The notes below the pieces were generated by a model. It had not been told where the DNA came from and ran no database searches. It saw only the letters and a program-made list of their open reading frames with translations. Positions 45,969 to 53,972 of a stretch of DNA of 64,000 nucleotides are shown piece after piece. Position numbers and translations under genes: made by a program. Source of the DNA: Planctomycetota bacterium (GTDB taxonomy: Bacteria > Planctomycetota > Planctomycetia > Planctomycetales > Planctomycetaceae); the NCBI GenBank assembly GCA_014584345.1, contig JACTNB010000019.1, positions 124,001 to 188,000 on the forward strand, written 5' to 3'. Every line of letters begins with the position of its first letter. Positions within the stretch are counted from its first letter, which is position 1.

Positions 45969-47273
45969 TCAAACGGCCCCCGGTTTCAGGCGGTAGAGAT
46001 GCTCGCCTGCCTTGCGGACCAGGAGCACCCCTTCGTCCTCGCGGTTGGCAAAGGATTCCACATCGATGGAATCGGGATCACGATAGCCCAGGCTGATCTC
46101 GGCACACACCTCGGGAGGAATTTGAGAGGCCAGCGTTACCTGCACGCGGGGGTATTCGACCCCCTCCTCGAACCGCCCGCCGCCGCGGACATGCGTGGAG
46201 TGGGCCAGCACGCCCCGCGGGATATGCGAAAACTTCCCGGGCTGCTTCACGAAATAGTCGCGGACATGATAGCCGATTTCGCGAATCAAATTGCCATGCG
46301 TGATGGAAATTTCCGACAGGTGAGGGGCATAGATGATCAATTCCCCGCCATCCGCGACCACCGGTTCCAGTTTATACATGCACTTGCCGGCCACCCACAG
46401 TTCGTCGTACATCAAGGGGGCGCAAGACAACACCTGACGATAACTGTGATCGCACCACTTGATGTGCGTCTGGGAGGAGATATCGGCCGCAACATGCCAG
46501 GCCTCCTCGGGTGTCCCATAGGCCAGGCCATACAATTTGCAATCGGGGGACACCACGAATGTCAACGCGCGGCGCTCGCGGGGAATCAACTTCGCGGCCC
46601 GATCCACCACCCGGCGCACGGGGGTATCCTTCACCCCGATAATCGAGGCATTTGTGATCAGTGCCCCCAGCCAGTGAAAATAATTCAGCAGTTCGGGACC
46701 GGAAATTCCCGGGAAAAAATACTTATTCCCCCCCGAAAACCCGACGACTTCATGCGGGAAGACAGGACCGACCACGAACAGCATATCGTAATCGAGCACC
46801 CGCTTGTTGATTTTAACGGGGACTTCCTCGCTCATCAGACCGCCGGAAATTTCGTAGGTCTCTTCGGGGGTCAACACGCCCAGTTGCGTGAGACTCTCTT
46901 CCCGGTCCCATTCGTGATTGAACAGGCCCAATTGAAAAAACAGTCGCTGCCGCTCCTCGGGACTGATCCCCAGGATGCCGCACATCTGCTGTTCCGACAT
47001 CGGAGGATGCGTCCCCAGCGCGAAGATCACATCCAGTTGCACTGTGACGGGCTTCAACAGGCGATGCAATGTATCGAACAACAGCGGCATCGGAGCCGTG
47101 CGGGTAAAATCGGGAACAATCAGCAGAACTTTCTTGCCGACAAAATCCTCGATTTTCACATGCGCCGCGATCCACTCCCGGACTGCATCCTCCGAAAGCG
47201 TGGGGTGAGAAGGCGTTGTGGTGATAGCTGTATTCTCCACGTCTGAACTACCCAAAACAACAAACAAAACCAT
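45969..47273 (-). CDS. LarA-like (DUF2088) nickel-pincer enzyme family protein
   Basis: 434 residues from ATG 47273, which has GGAAG 7 bases upstream. The N-terminal DUF2088 domain has VPDFTRTAPM, equivalent to the DHTRP signature of lactate racemase. ALGTHPPMSEQQM follows, then FPHEVVGFSGGNKYFFPGISG, which carries the lysine and histidines that hold the nickel-pincer nucleotide in LarA. The C-terminal domain is LarA-like. The family includes lactate racemase and other 2-hydroxyacid racemases or epimerases; the substrate is unknown. The cofactor genes larB, larC and larE are not in the window, so the cofactor would have to be made elsewhere. It is divergent from the next gene. Confidence 0.82.
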   Translation of the reverse strand: MVLFVVLGSSDVENTAITTTPSHPTLSEDAVREWIAAHVKIEDFVGKKVLLIVPDFTRTAPMPLLFDTLHRLLKPVTVQLDVIFALGTHPPMSEQQMCGILGISPEERQRLFFQLGLFNHEWDREESLTQLGVLTPEETYEISGGLMSEEVPVKINKRVLDYDMLFVVGPVFPHEVVGFSGGNKYFFPGISGPELLNYFHWLGALITNASIIGVKDTPVRRVVDRAAKLIPRERRALTFVVSPDCKLYGLAYGTPEEAWHVAADISSQTHIKWCDHSYRQVLSCAPLMYDELWVAGKCMYKLEPVVADGGELIIYAPHLSEISITHGNLIREIGYHVRDYFVKQPGKFSHIPRGVLAHSTHVRGGGRFEEGVEYPRVQVTLASQIPPEVCAEISLGYRDPDSIDVESFANREDEGVLLVRKAGEHLYRLKPGAV

Positions 47274-47671
47274 GCGTGACTTCCAGAATACACGCCCTGC
47301 CTCCCAGGCGGGCACCTGCGGCCCATGGATACAAGGATGCCTTCAAGGTAGCAGAGTCGGAGCTAATTCACCAGCGAGCATTCCGCCTGAACACGCGAAT
47401 CGATCCCCTCGTACTCCCAGGAACCACCGTGCCGCCGGAGTGCATTTCCCAGCAGTCAACGGGAGCGGAACCAACAGGCAAGGAAACTCGGCCCCTCACC
47501 TGCCAAACACCCATCCACGCTCGAATATGCGTTCGTGTTTTCCAAAATGTCGCAGATGCGAGCGAGGCACGTGCGTTTGTGACAAATCCGTCTTGCCCCG
47601 TTTTTTTGTTTTCGCGTACAGTCCGCACGTTCTCGTTTCAGCATTTCTCCTGCACAACCGCGAATATACGA
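47274..47671. other. Divergent intergenic region, no gene seen
   Basis: 398 bases between the LarA-like gene (minus) and the hypothetical gene (plus). The plus frame is open throughout, but the upstream translation is rich in Arg, Cys, Ser and Thr, unlike the real gene. Promoters for both directions are expected; none was assigned. Confidence 0.35.
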
Positions 47672-48178
47672 ATGCCTCTCATGGAATATGCACTGAAACC
47701 CCTGTCCAAAACATGCAGCGCGACGGGCCAGCCCTTGGAGCCTGGCAGTTTGTGTTACTCCGTATTGATCGAACTGAACGGACGCTTCGAACGCCGCGAC
47801 TTTTCCCCCGAAGGCTGGCGTGGCGTCCCCGATGCCGCCGTTGGCGTTTGGCGCACGCAAGTCCCGGAAGCCGAAGTCAAGGCACATCCGCTGCGAGATT
47901 TGAATCAGATGGTCGAAATGTTCATCACGCTGGTGGAACAGGCCAACGATCCGCAAAAAAAACTCCGCTACGTCCTGGCCCTGTGGCTGGTGCGCAAAAA
48001 ACGGCTGATCCACGAAGAGACACGCGAGACCGCCGAGGGGGCCGTGATGATCCTCACCGGTGCCCAGGGGGAAGGGACCTTCGAAATTCCCGAAGAACTG
48101 ATCTCGGATTTCGAAATGGCCCATCTGCAGGCACAAATTCAAACACTTTGCCAGCAAGACAAACGCCAGGCGGCCTGA
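47672..48178 (+). CDS. Conserved-looking hypothetical cytoplasmic protein
   Basis: 168 residues from ATG 47672, or 165 from ATG 47681. No membrane segment or signal. The N-terminus has a two-cysteine pattern (KTCSATGQPLEPGSLCYSVL) that could bind metal together with other residues. It continues with a beta-rich part (RFERRDFSPEGWRG) and a long helical, charged part (MVEMFITLVEQANDPQKKLRYVLALWLVRKKRL). The C-terminus is FEIPEELISDFEMAHLQAQI. Codon use is that of a real gene. No function is assigned. The next gene on the strand, an outer-membrane-type lipoprotein 200 bases downstream, may be co-transcribed. Confidence 0.78.
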   Translation: MPLMEYALKPLSKTCSATGQPLEPGSLCYSVLIELNGRFERRDFSPEGWRGVPDAAVGVWRTQVPEAEVKAHPLRDLNQMVEMFITLVEQANDPQKKLRYVLALWLVRKKRLIHEETRETAEGAVMILTGAQGEGTFEIPEELISDFEMAHLQAQIQTLCQQDKRQAA

Positions 48179-48380
48179 GACTTCCCGCGAACTTCCTTTC
48201 AGCGGCCAATTGTGCAGGACTTATTCAGACTACGCATTGTGGGTGGTAACCTGACTTCTCGAGACCAACGGCAGTAAACGAATTACGGCAATAAACGGGG
48301 GTCACCCGATCTTCCCCGACACATGGCCCACATCACCGGGGCGCATCGCAAGGTGTCCCCGCAGGATAAAGGAATTCCGA

Positions 48381-49670
48381 TTGAGTCGTTCCGCCCGTCG
48401 AGCACGGACGCTGGCAGGCTGGTTGTTGGTGGGCATGACCATCACAACACTGCTCGGCTGCGCGACGAACTCCCGGAATTATCGCCAAACGTTCTCGACC
48501 ATGTTCCACCGCAGCGCCAAAATACCGGCGGATGCTTCCAAGGAACACATCATCAACTATGTGAATCAGCACACGGAACCGATCCACGCCTGGAGATCCA
48601 CAAAAGCGACGGTGAATGTTACAGGGGTTGTGATTCCCTTGCAGGCGATGCTGGCCGTGGAACAGCCTAACCATTTTCGCCTGACCGTTTCCAGCGGATT
48701 GACGGGCAATGAACTGGATCTCGGTTCGAACCCCGATCACGTCTGGTTCTGGGTACAGCGCATGGATCCCCAGACCGTGATGACGTGCCGGCACGAGGAA
48801 ATCGAGGCCGTTCAGGATCAACTGCAGGTCCCCTTTCAACCGGACTGGCTGATGGAAGTCCTCTGCGTCAAGCCGATCGATGGCTCGGAAGCGGAATTGA
48901 TCCGCGATCCCCAGGATCCCTACGAGGTCAAACTGGTCAGTCACCACACAAACGAAAGCGGATTCGTGACGCGCCGCATCGTTACCATCGATTTGCGTCG
49001 CGGCGTCATTGTCAGCCATCAGTTGTACGATGCCCATCACCGTTTGATCGCCAAGGCGGATTTAAGCGATTACCGCGACTTCCCGCACACCAACGCCCGC
49101 CTGCCACACGATATCCAGCTCTGCTGGGTCGAACAGGACCTGAAGTTACGGATCTCCCTGAATGGCGTGGAAGTCAACCCGCCGCACCTGTCCGCGGAGA
49201 TCTGGACTGCTCCCAACCCGAAGGATTGCCGAGTGGTCGAACTGAAACGGGACCAACTGGTTCATCCCGCCGCTGGCCTGGTCCGCTCCGAACAGGAGAA
49301 ACCGAAAGCCATCACGCATTATGAATTGGACGCCCCCAGTGGAGTCTGGCTTCAAGACCAGAAGATCCGAATCCCCAAGGATGCACCGGCAACTCCGGTG
49401 GAGCCGCATGCGTCCTCCACCAAACTGGCAAACGCAGAACTCTCCACTCCCGCGGGGAATCCGTATTACCAACCGGGCGACCTGCCCGGATCGCCACACA
49501 ATCCCCTGGAACCACCCCCCTTCCCGGAACAATCCGCCCGGCCTGGCCACGCCAGGGTCCAGACGGCCTCCAATCTCCCGGCGGATGGTTTCGCGCCTCC
49601 TCGAAAATCACGCGAGACGCTTATCGACGGGATTCCCGCGTCTGAATTCGAGCCGCCTGTAAGGCGTTGA
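48381..49670 (+). CDS. Putative lipoprotein of unknown function, LolA/LolB-like pattern
   Basis: 429 residues. Start TTG 48381, decided by SD AAAGGA 8 bases upstream and by the lipoprotein signal that follows (SRSARRARTLAGWLLVG, then lipobox LLGC with Cys27). The mature protein begins with a helical part, then a beta-rich region of about 200 residues. This has phrases such as STKATVNVTGVVIPLQAMLAVE and FRLTVSSGLTGNELDLGSN, which resemble the half-barrel of LolA/LolB-type lipid carriers; this is a weak comparison. The C-terminal 110 residues are Pro-rich and disordered. The last 50 bases overlap the end of the convergent folD. Function unknown; a role in lipoprotein or lipid handling at the envelope is possible. 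Confidence 0.78.
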   Translation: MSRSARRARTLAGWLLVGMTITTLLGCATNSRNYRQTFSTMFHRSAKIPADASKEHIINYVNQHTEPIHAWRSTKATVNVTGVVIPLQAMLAVEQPNHFRLTVSSGLTGNELDLGSNPDHVWFWVQRMDPQTVMTCRHEEIEAVQDQLQVPFQPDWLMEVLCVKPIDGSEAELIRDPQDPYEVKLVSHHTNESGFVTRRIVTIDLRRGVIVSHQLYDAHHRLIAKADLSDYRDFPHTNARLPHDIQLCWVEQDLKLRISLNGVEVNPPHLSAEIWTAPNPKDCRVVELKRDQLVHPAAGLVRSEQEKPKAITHYELDAPSGVWLQDQKIRIPKDAPATPVEPHASSTKLANAELSTPAGNPYYQPGDLPGSPHNPLEPPPFPEQSARPGHARVQTASNLPADGFAPPRKSRETLIDGIPASEFEPPVRR

Positions 49671-50490
49671 GCAACAGATTCGCAATTGTCATCGGCCCAA
49701 CCCCCTTGGGCACTGGCGTAATGGCAGAGGCGATTTCGCGTACCGATTCATAGGCCACGTCCCCAACCAAGCGGTCCCCCACGCGGTTGATGCCGACATC
49801 GATCACAATCGCACCGGGCTTGACCATGTCGGCGGTAACGAATTCCGGCTTGCCAATCGCGGCGATCAGTATATCGGCCTGACGCGTCTGTTCCGACAGA
49901 TTCCGGGTGCGACTATGGCACAGCGTGACGGTGGCGTCGACCCCTTTCTGGATCAACAGCAGCGCCATCGGCTTCCCCACGATTTCACTGCGTCCCAGTA
50001 CCACCGCATGCAGGCCGCTCGTCTCGGGGGCGACCGAACGAATCAACTGCAGGCAGCCCGCGGGCGTGCAGGGCAAAAACCGCGGGCGCCCCTGCACCAG
50101 CAACCCCACGTTTTCCGGATGAAACGCATCCACGTCCTTCCAGGGGGAAATCGCATCCAGAATCGCCTGTTCCTCGATTTGCGGAGGCAACGGCAGTTGC
50201 ACCAGAATCCCGTGCACGTCCTCCGCTTCGTTCAACGTGCCGATCAGATCGAGCAATTCCTGTTGCGAGGTACTGGCCGGCAAACGGTATACCGTGCTTT
50301 TCATGCCTGACGCCAGGCAGAATTTTTCCTTGTTTCGCACGTACACCTGGCTGGCTGGATCTTCGCCCACCAGCACCACCACCAGGGACGGCGTGACTCC
50401 CGTCCGTTCAATAAACGTGGCGACTTCGCGTTGTAATTCCGCCCGCATATTCGCGGCAATCGTTTGCCCATCGATAACAGTAGCAGTCAC
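49621..50490 (-). CDS. folD: Bifunctional methylenetetrahydrofolate dehydrogenase / methenyltetrahydrofolate cyclohydrolase
   Basis: 289 residues. It interconverts 5,10-methylene-, methenyl- and 10-formyl-THF with NADP in one-carbon metabolism. Conserved parts: PSLVVVLVGEDPASQVYVRNKEKFC (with the Tyr and Lys of the cyclohydrolase site), GILVQLPLPPQIEE, PCTPAGCLQL, VVLGRSEIVGKPMALLL (the nucleotide-binding turn), HSRTRNL and VTPVPKGVGPMTIANLL. Length matches the family. ATG 50490. Its 3' end overlaps the convergent lipoprotein gene by 50 bases. Confidence 0.96.
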   Translation of the reverse strand: MTATVIDGQTIAANMRAELQREVATFIERTGVTPSLVVVLVGEDPASQVYVRNKEKFCLASGMKSTVYRLPASTSQQELLDLIGTLNEAEDVHGILVQLPLPPQIEEQAILDAISPWKDVDAFHPENVGLLVQGRPRFLPCTPAGCLQLIRSVAPETSGLHAVVLGRSEIVGKPMALLLIQKGVDATVTLCHSRTRNLSEQTRQADILIAAIGKPEFVTADMVKPGAIVIDVGINRVGDRLVGDVAYESVREIASAITPVPKGVGPMTIANLLLNALQAARIQTRESRR

Positions 50491-50807
50491 GCGAACTCCT
50501 TAACATCCAGAACGAACTTGCAATCATCCCCACCAGCATCGTCTCACCGAGATACCGGATAATCCGGATTTCCAGATCGGTCGATGAAACAGGATTGCCG
50601 ACTTCGATCAACTATCGCTTCATGATAGTTTTGTGTTAGGGGCGCGTGCCACTGGCTTCGCCCGTGCAACCCCATCATGACGAGAAACCCGAAAGGCACT
50701 GCCCGAGCCAGTGTCCCCCGAATTCCCGACTGTAATCGACCACAAACCGCGCCCGCCGTGGACCGCCTTCCTGATGAGAGCGGCGTCCCTTCGTCCGGCG
50801 TACATCG
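50491..50807. other. Intergenic region with a small hairpin and a repeat, no gene seen
   Basis: 317 bases between the coxIII stop and the folD start. AACTATC (50610-50616) and GATAGTT (50624-50630) form a 7-bp hairpin. A degenerate inverted repeat (50646-50713) follows, listed separately. No subunit IV gene of the oxidase was found here. Confidence 0.45.
50646..50713. repeat. Degenerate inverted repeat GTGCCACTGGCT type
   Basis: CACTGGCT (50650-50657) and AGCCAGTG (50706-50713) pair exactly, with partial pairing inside. The left side GTGCCACTGGCT..CCCGTGCAAC shares its ends with the repeat at 14506-14579, so both may belong to one dispersed family. Confidence 0.4.
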
Positions 50808-51809
50808 TCAGAGGATGTAAATCAGCGGAAACAGGAAAATCCAGACCAGATCCACAAAGTGCCAGTACAGGCCGACGTTTTCCAAGTAGGTCATGGCGCT
50901 GATCTTCAGAAACGGCCCGCGGAGCAGAATCGTAAGAAACAGGAACAGGCCGATGATCACGTGCAGGGCATGAATTCCCGTCAGCAGGAAATACAGAGAA
51001 GCGAACAGGTTGCCATATTTAATGGGCTGCGTGACATGCACTCCCGCGCTGGCGGAAGCAAAGCGAGGCTCGTGATGCAACCAGTCGATCGCGCCACGAA
51101 CGCCCCCTTGTTCCAGCGCCTGTTCCACGCTGCTGAAATGAGCCGTCTCCCCTGGTGTGGTCGCCGCATGGGGATCCGCTCCCAGGGAGACCGATTCCGC
51201 CGCCACCCGATCGCGTATGACGGTGCGTGCGAGTTCGAAGTCACTCCAGGCTGAAAACTCCGCCACGGTTTCCCCGGAATCGGCGGACTGCTTTTCTTCG
51301 AGCAGTTTCTGTTTTTCGACCGAAGAAGTCCCTTCCGGTATCAGGCGGCCCAGCCACTGCCGCGAGGCTGCGTCCAAACGTTGCGACACCTGCTGCATCG
51401 ACTCCCGATCCGTTTCGGGAATTTGCCCGGGGAGTATGCCATGTTCGAATTTTCCCCGATATTCGACCGATTTAATCCCGAGAAATGCCACCCCCAACAG
51501 CAGCGCCCCCAGCAAGGCCAACTGGGCCTGACCAATCCGTCCTCTTCCCAGTCGCTCGTGGGATAACACCACCAGATAGCTGGAACAGATCAGCACAAAC
51601 GTATTCACGCCGCCAGCCAATATGTTGATATGCGTCACCGCGGGATCCGTGGGCCACCCCGGCGAGCCGAACCGCAGCACAATGTACGAGCCGATCAACC
51701 CCGTGAAGAACATGATTTCCGTCCCCAGGAACAGCCACATGGCCAGCTTCGAGTTGGGAATCGGCAACCCCATGCGGTGGGGAGTTGGCGCGGGAGAAAC
51801 TGTTGTCAT
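50808..51809 (-). CDS. ctaE: Cytochrome c oxidase subunit III with a large soluble insertion
   Basis: 333 residues. Helices 1-3 (NSKLAMWLFLGTEIMFFTGLI; NTFVLICSSYLVVLS; LALLGALLLGVAFLGIKSVEY) and the last helices (FASLYFLLTGIHALHVIIGLFLF; YWHFVDLVWIFLFPLIYIL) are those of a five-helix bacterial subunit III. Between helices 3 and 4, where about 30 residues are usual, it has about 145 residues (about 120-265) of charged, helical sequence, predicted outside the membrane. Subunit III stabilises the catalytic core and helps proton uptake. It is the last gene of the oxidase unit, 42 bases after ctaB. Start: ATG 51809. Confidence 0.95.
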   Translation of the reverse strand: MTTVSPAPTPHRMGLPIPNSKLAMWLFLGTEIMFFTGLIGSYIVLRFGSPGWPTDPAVTHINILAGGVNTFVLICSSYLVVLSHERLGRGRIGQAQLALLGALLLGVAFLGIKSVEYRGKFEHGILPGQIPETDRESMQQVSQRLDAASRQWLGRLIPEGTSSVEKQKLLEEKQSADSGETVAEFSAWSDFELARTVIRDRVAAESVSLGADPHAATTPGETAHFSSVEQALEQGGVRGAIDWLHHEPRFASASAGVHVTQPIKYGNLFASLYFLLTGIHALHVIIGLFLFLTILLRGPFLKISAMTYLENVGLYWHFVDLVWIFLFPLIYIL

Positions 51810-51850
51810 AACACCTGGAATTCAACTAGGGCAATAAGAGAGGAAGTCCG

Positions 51851-52855
51851 TCAGGGTTGTGTTACCTGGCCGAGCGGAACGCGCCCCACCGCGGCGTAGC
51901 TGTTCATGGCACTCAAATGACTGCAGGTCAGCGTGGCCAGGACCAGCGGCAGGTAAATCAGCGAGCAGAACAGCAGTTGCCGAGCCGTTTGGCGAGTTTC
52001 TTCCCGCAGAAACCGCAGCGAAAACCATACATAGGCCAGACCAGCCCCCAAGGTAATCCAGAAATACGCCGGACCTGCAATGCCATACTGATGCGGCAGC
52101 AAACTGACGGGGAGCAGGATCAAGGCATACGCCAGGGCCAATGTACCCGTGACATAACGCTCGGGCAGCCCATTCGGCAGCATCCATAAACCGGCTTGAT
52201 AATAATCCTGCCGATACAACCAGGCGATGGCCAGAAAATGAGGAAACTGCCACAAGAACATGAGAGAAAACAACCAGAAGGCTTCCCAGCCCAACGGTTG
52301 CCCCGCTGCTGCCCAGCCCAAAACGGGGGGCATGGCGCCGGGGATCGCCCCGACTGCGGTACACAGGGAGGTATGTCGCTTCATGGGGGTGTATATCGCC
52401 ACGTACAAAACCCAGTTGAGCAAGGTCAACAGCGATACCAGCGGATTCACAAACACCCAGAGATGCACCACCCCAAAAACTCCGGTGATTCCGGCAAACA
52501 GCAACGCTTCCCGAGGACGAACCCGGCCCGAGGGAAGAGGACGATTCCGCGTCCGCACCATCAGCAGATCGGTCGAAATCTCCAGGTACTGATTCACCGT
52601 ACATGACGATGCGGCTATGCAGGCAATCCCCAGCAGTGCATTCAGCAGCAACCACCAGTCCGTACCCATGCCGCCTTGCGAACCGACCAGAAACCCGACG
52701 GCCACCGTGACTAATACCATCACGGAAATCCGCAGTTTGGCCAGTTCGGCATAATCTGCAAATCGGGCATGCCAGGTCGAGGCTTCGGACGGGCAAACCG
52801 CCGCGGGCAGGGCGGAATGATCCCTCGCCACGCTGGAGGAAGTCAACTGACTCAC
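51851..52855 (-). CDS. ctaB: Heme O synthase (protoheme IX farnesyltransferase)
   Basis: 334 residues. It attaches a farnesyl group to heme b to make heme O for the oxidase. Polytopic UbiA-type enzyme with the prenyl-diphosphate motifs NQYLEISTDLLMVRTRNRPLP (an NxxxD..D type) and YTPMKRHTSLCTAVGAIPGAMPPVLGW. About nine membrane helices. Start GTG 52855 is chosen because AAGGAG lies 8 bases upstream; the frame is open to 52915. It lies between ctaA (86 bases upstream) and coxIII on the same strand, so the heme A pathway is co-expressed with the oxidase. Confidence 0.95.
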   Translation of the reverse strand: MSQLTSSSVARDHSALPAAVCPSEASTWHARFADYAELAKLRISVMVLVTVAVGFLVGSQGGMGTDWWLLLNALLGIACIAASSCTVNQYLEISTDLLMVRTRNRPLPSGRVRPREALLFAGITGVFGVVHLWVFVNPLVSLLTLLNWVLYVAIYTPMKRHTSLCTAVGAIPGAMPPVLGWAAAGQPLGWEAFWLFSLMFLWQFPHFLAIAWLYRQDYYQAGLWMLPNGLPERYVTGTLALAYALILLPVSLLPHQYGIAGPAYFWITLGAGLAYVWFSLRFLREETRQTARQLLFCSLIYLPLVLATLTCSHLSAMNSYAAVGRVPLGQVTQP

Positions 52856-52940
52856 GAAATTCACTCCTTGTTCATTTCGCGTTTCACCGAGTCGGAAACG
52901 ACTTCGGCAAAACACGATAATCTGTCACACTCGATAACTA

Positions 52941-53918
52941 TCAACTGGCCTGCCCCGGGACAGGGGTCAGTTCCGCCTGTCGGCTGGCCAGCATCCATAG
53001 CCGGAAGCAACGTGCCATCAGCACGGCCGCCGAGCCTATCACCAGCACGCCCGTCACCATATGCCCCGTGCGAGACAGAACCTGTCCCGTGGACTGTGCC
53101 ACGGCAATGATGCCCAGCGAGGGGATTCCGAATTTTGCAGCATAGGTCACCAGCCCCAACATGAACTGGAACGCCACCGCCAGCAACACCCACCGCATCG
53201 CCTGTCGCAACCAGGCACTGCGTGTTTTTACGATCACAAACAATAGAACATGCACCAGCACCACCGCTAGCACGCCCAAACCGAGATGCTCATGAATCGG
53301 AGCCCGCGTTCCGATCGGATGCCGAATCAGGCCCCCCAACGCATATTGCACCAGCAAGAACAGGAAAAACAGCAATGTCCCGTAACTGGCGGTCTTCAAT
53401 CTAGCCGATTCCTCGGGTAATTTGAAATCCGTCCAGGCTGGTGAGGCGACCGTGCAGGTGACACACATCAGGCTGAACACCAGCGAGGCAAAAAATCCGT
53501 GAAACATCGCCAGCCCGCGCTGATTGAGTTCCACGCGATAACCCCCGAGAAGTCCCTGTAGAATCACCGCTACCAGGACACTTATCCCCAACAGCATCAG
53601 GTGACGGGGCGAGTTCTTCCGCGAACAGGCCACGGCGAGGGCAATCGCCGACAGACCAATCACAATCCCGGCCAGTCGATGGCCATGCTCCAGAAATTTG
53701 TCGTAACTTTCCCTGTTCGTTCCCATGTCGCCCATCAAACGCAACCAGGGATAACTGAACATCCCCTGCCCATCCGAAGTGGGCCAGTCGGGAAAAGCCA
53801 TGCCTGCATCTTGGGTTGTCGTCATGGCCCCCAGCACGATCGGCAACAGCGACAGCACCGTGGTCAGCACGGCCAGTCGATGAATTCCGGGAGGAGTCAT
53901 AACGGGGTCATTTGGCAT
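52941..53918 (-). CDS. ctaA: Heme A synthase (COX15/CtaA)
   Basis: 325 residues, eight membrane helices in two four-helix repeats. It oxidises the C8 methyl of heme O to the formyl of heme A. Motifs: VLGAMTTTQDAGMAFPDWPTSDGQ with the family glutamine and aspartate residues, histidines HGHRLAGIV and FHGFFASLVFS in the first half, and HEHLGLGVLAVVLVH and RTGHMVTGVLV in the second. No conserved CxxxxxxxC pair is evident in the first loop, as in some bacterial types. Start ATG 53918; it lies 54 bases after coxI and 85 before ctaB. It should be an integral membrane enzyme feeding the oxidase. Confidence 0.93.
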   Translation of the reverse strand: MPNDPVMTPPGIHRLAVLTTVLSLLPIVLGAMTTTQDAGMAFPDWPTSDGQGMFSYPWLRLMGDMGTNRESYDKFLEHGHRLAGIVIGLSAIALAVACSRKNSPRHLMLLGISVLVAVILQGLLGGYRVELNQRGLAMFHGFFASLVFSLMCVTCTVASPAWTDFKLPEESARLKTASYGTLLFFLFLLVQYALGGLIRHPIGTRAPIHEHLGLGVLAVVLVHVLLFVIVKTRSAWLRQAMRWVLLAVAFQFMLGLVTYAAKFGIPSLGIIAVAQSTGQVLSRTGHMVTGVLVIGSAAVLMARCFRLWMLASRQAELTPVPGQAS

Positions 53919-53972
53919 AAAATCAGCCAGCTCTCTGTTATCTCTACTGTTTCGTGCAGGTCACTTGTTCGT

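Noticed and set aside
45156..47246. A 696-codon open frame on the plus strand across the hisN and LarA-like genes.
   Set aside because: It is antisense to two genes with clear family motifs. Its translation is rich in His, Arg, Gln and Phe with no domain. Such long antisense frames are a by-product of codon use here; the same applies to those at 6105-7658, 26121-27836, 35502-37067, 37524-39020 and 39682-41265.
50620..50805. A 61-codon frame after coxIII as a candidate oxidase subunit IV.
   Set aside because: It has no membrane helix, overlaps the repeat at 50646-50713 and is Arg/Gly-rich.
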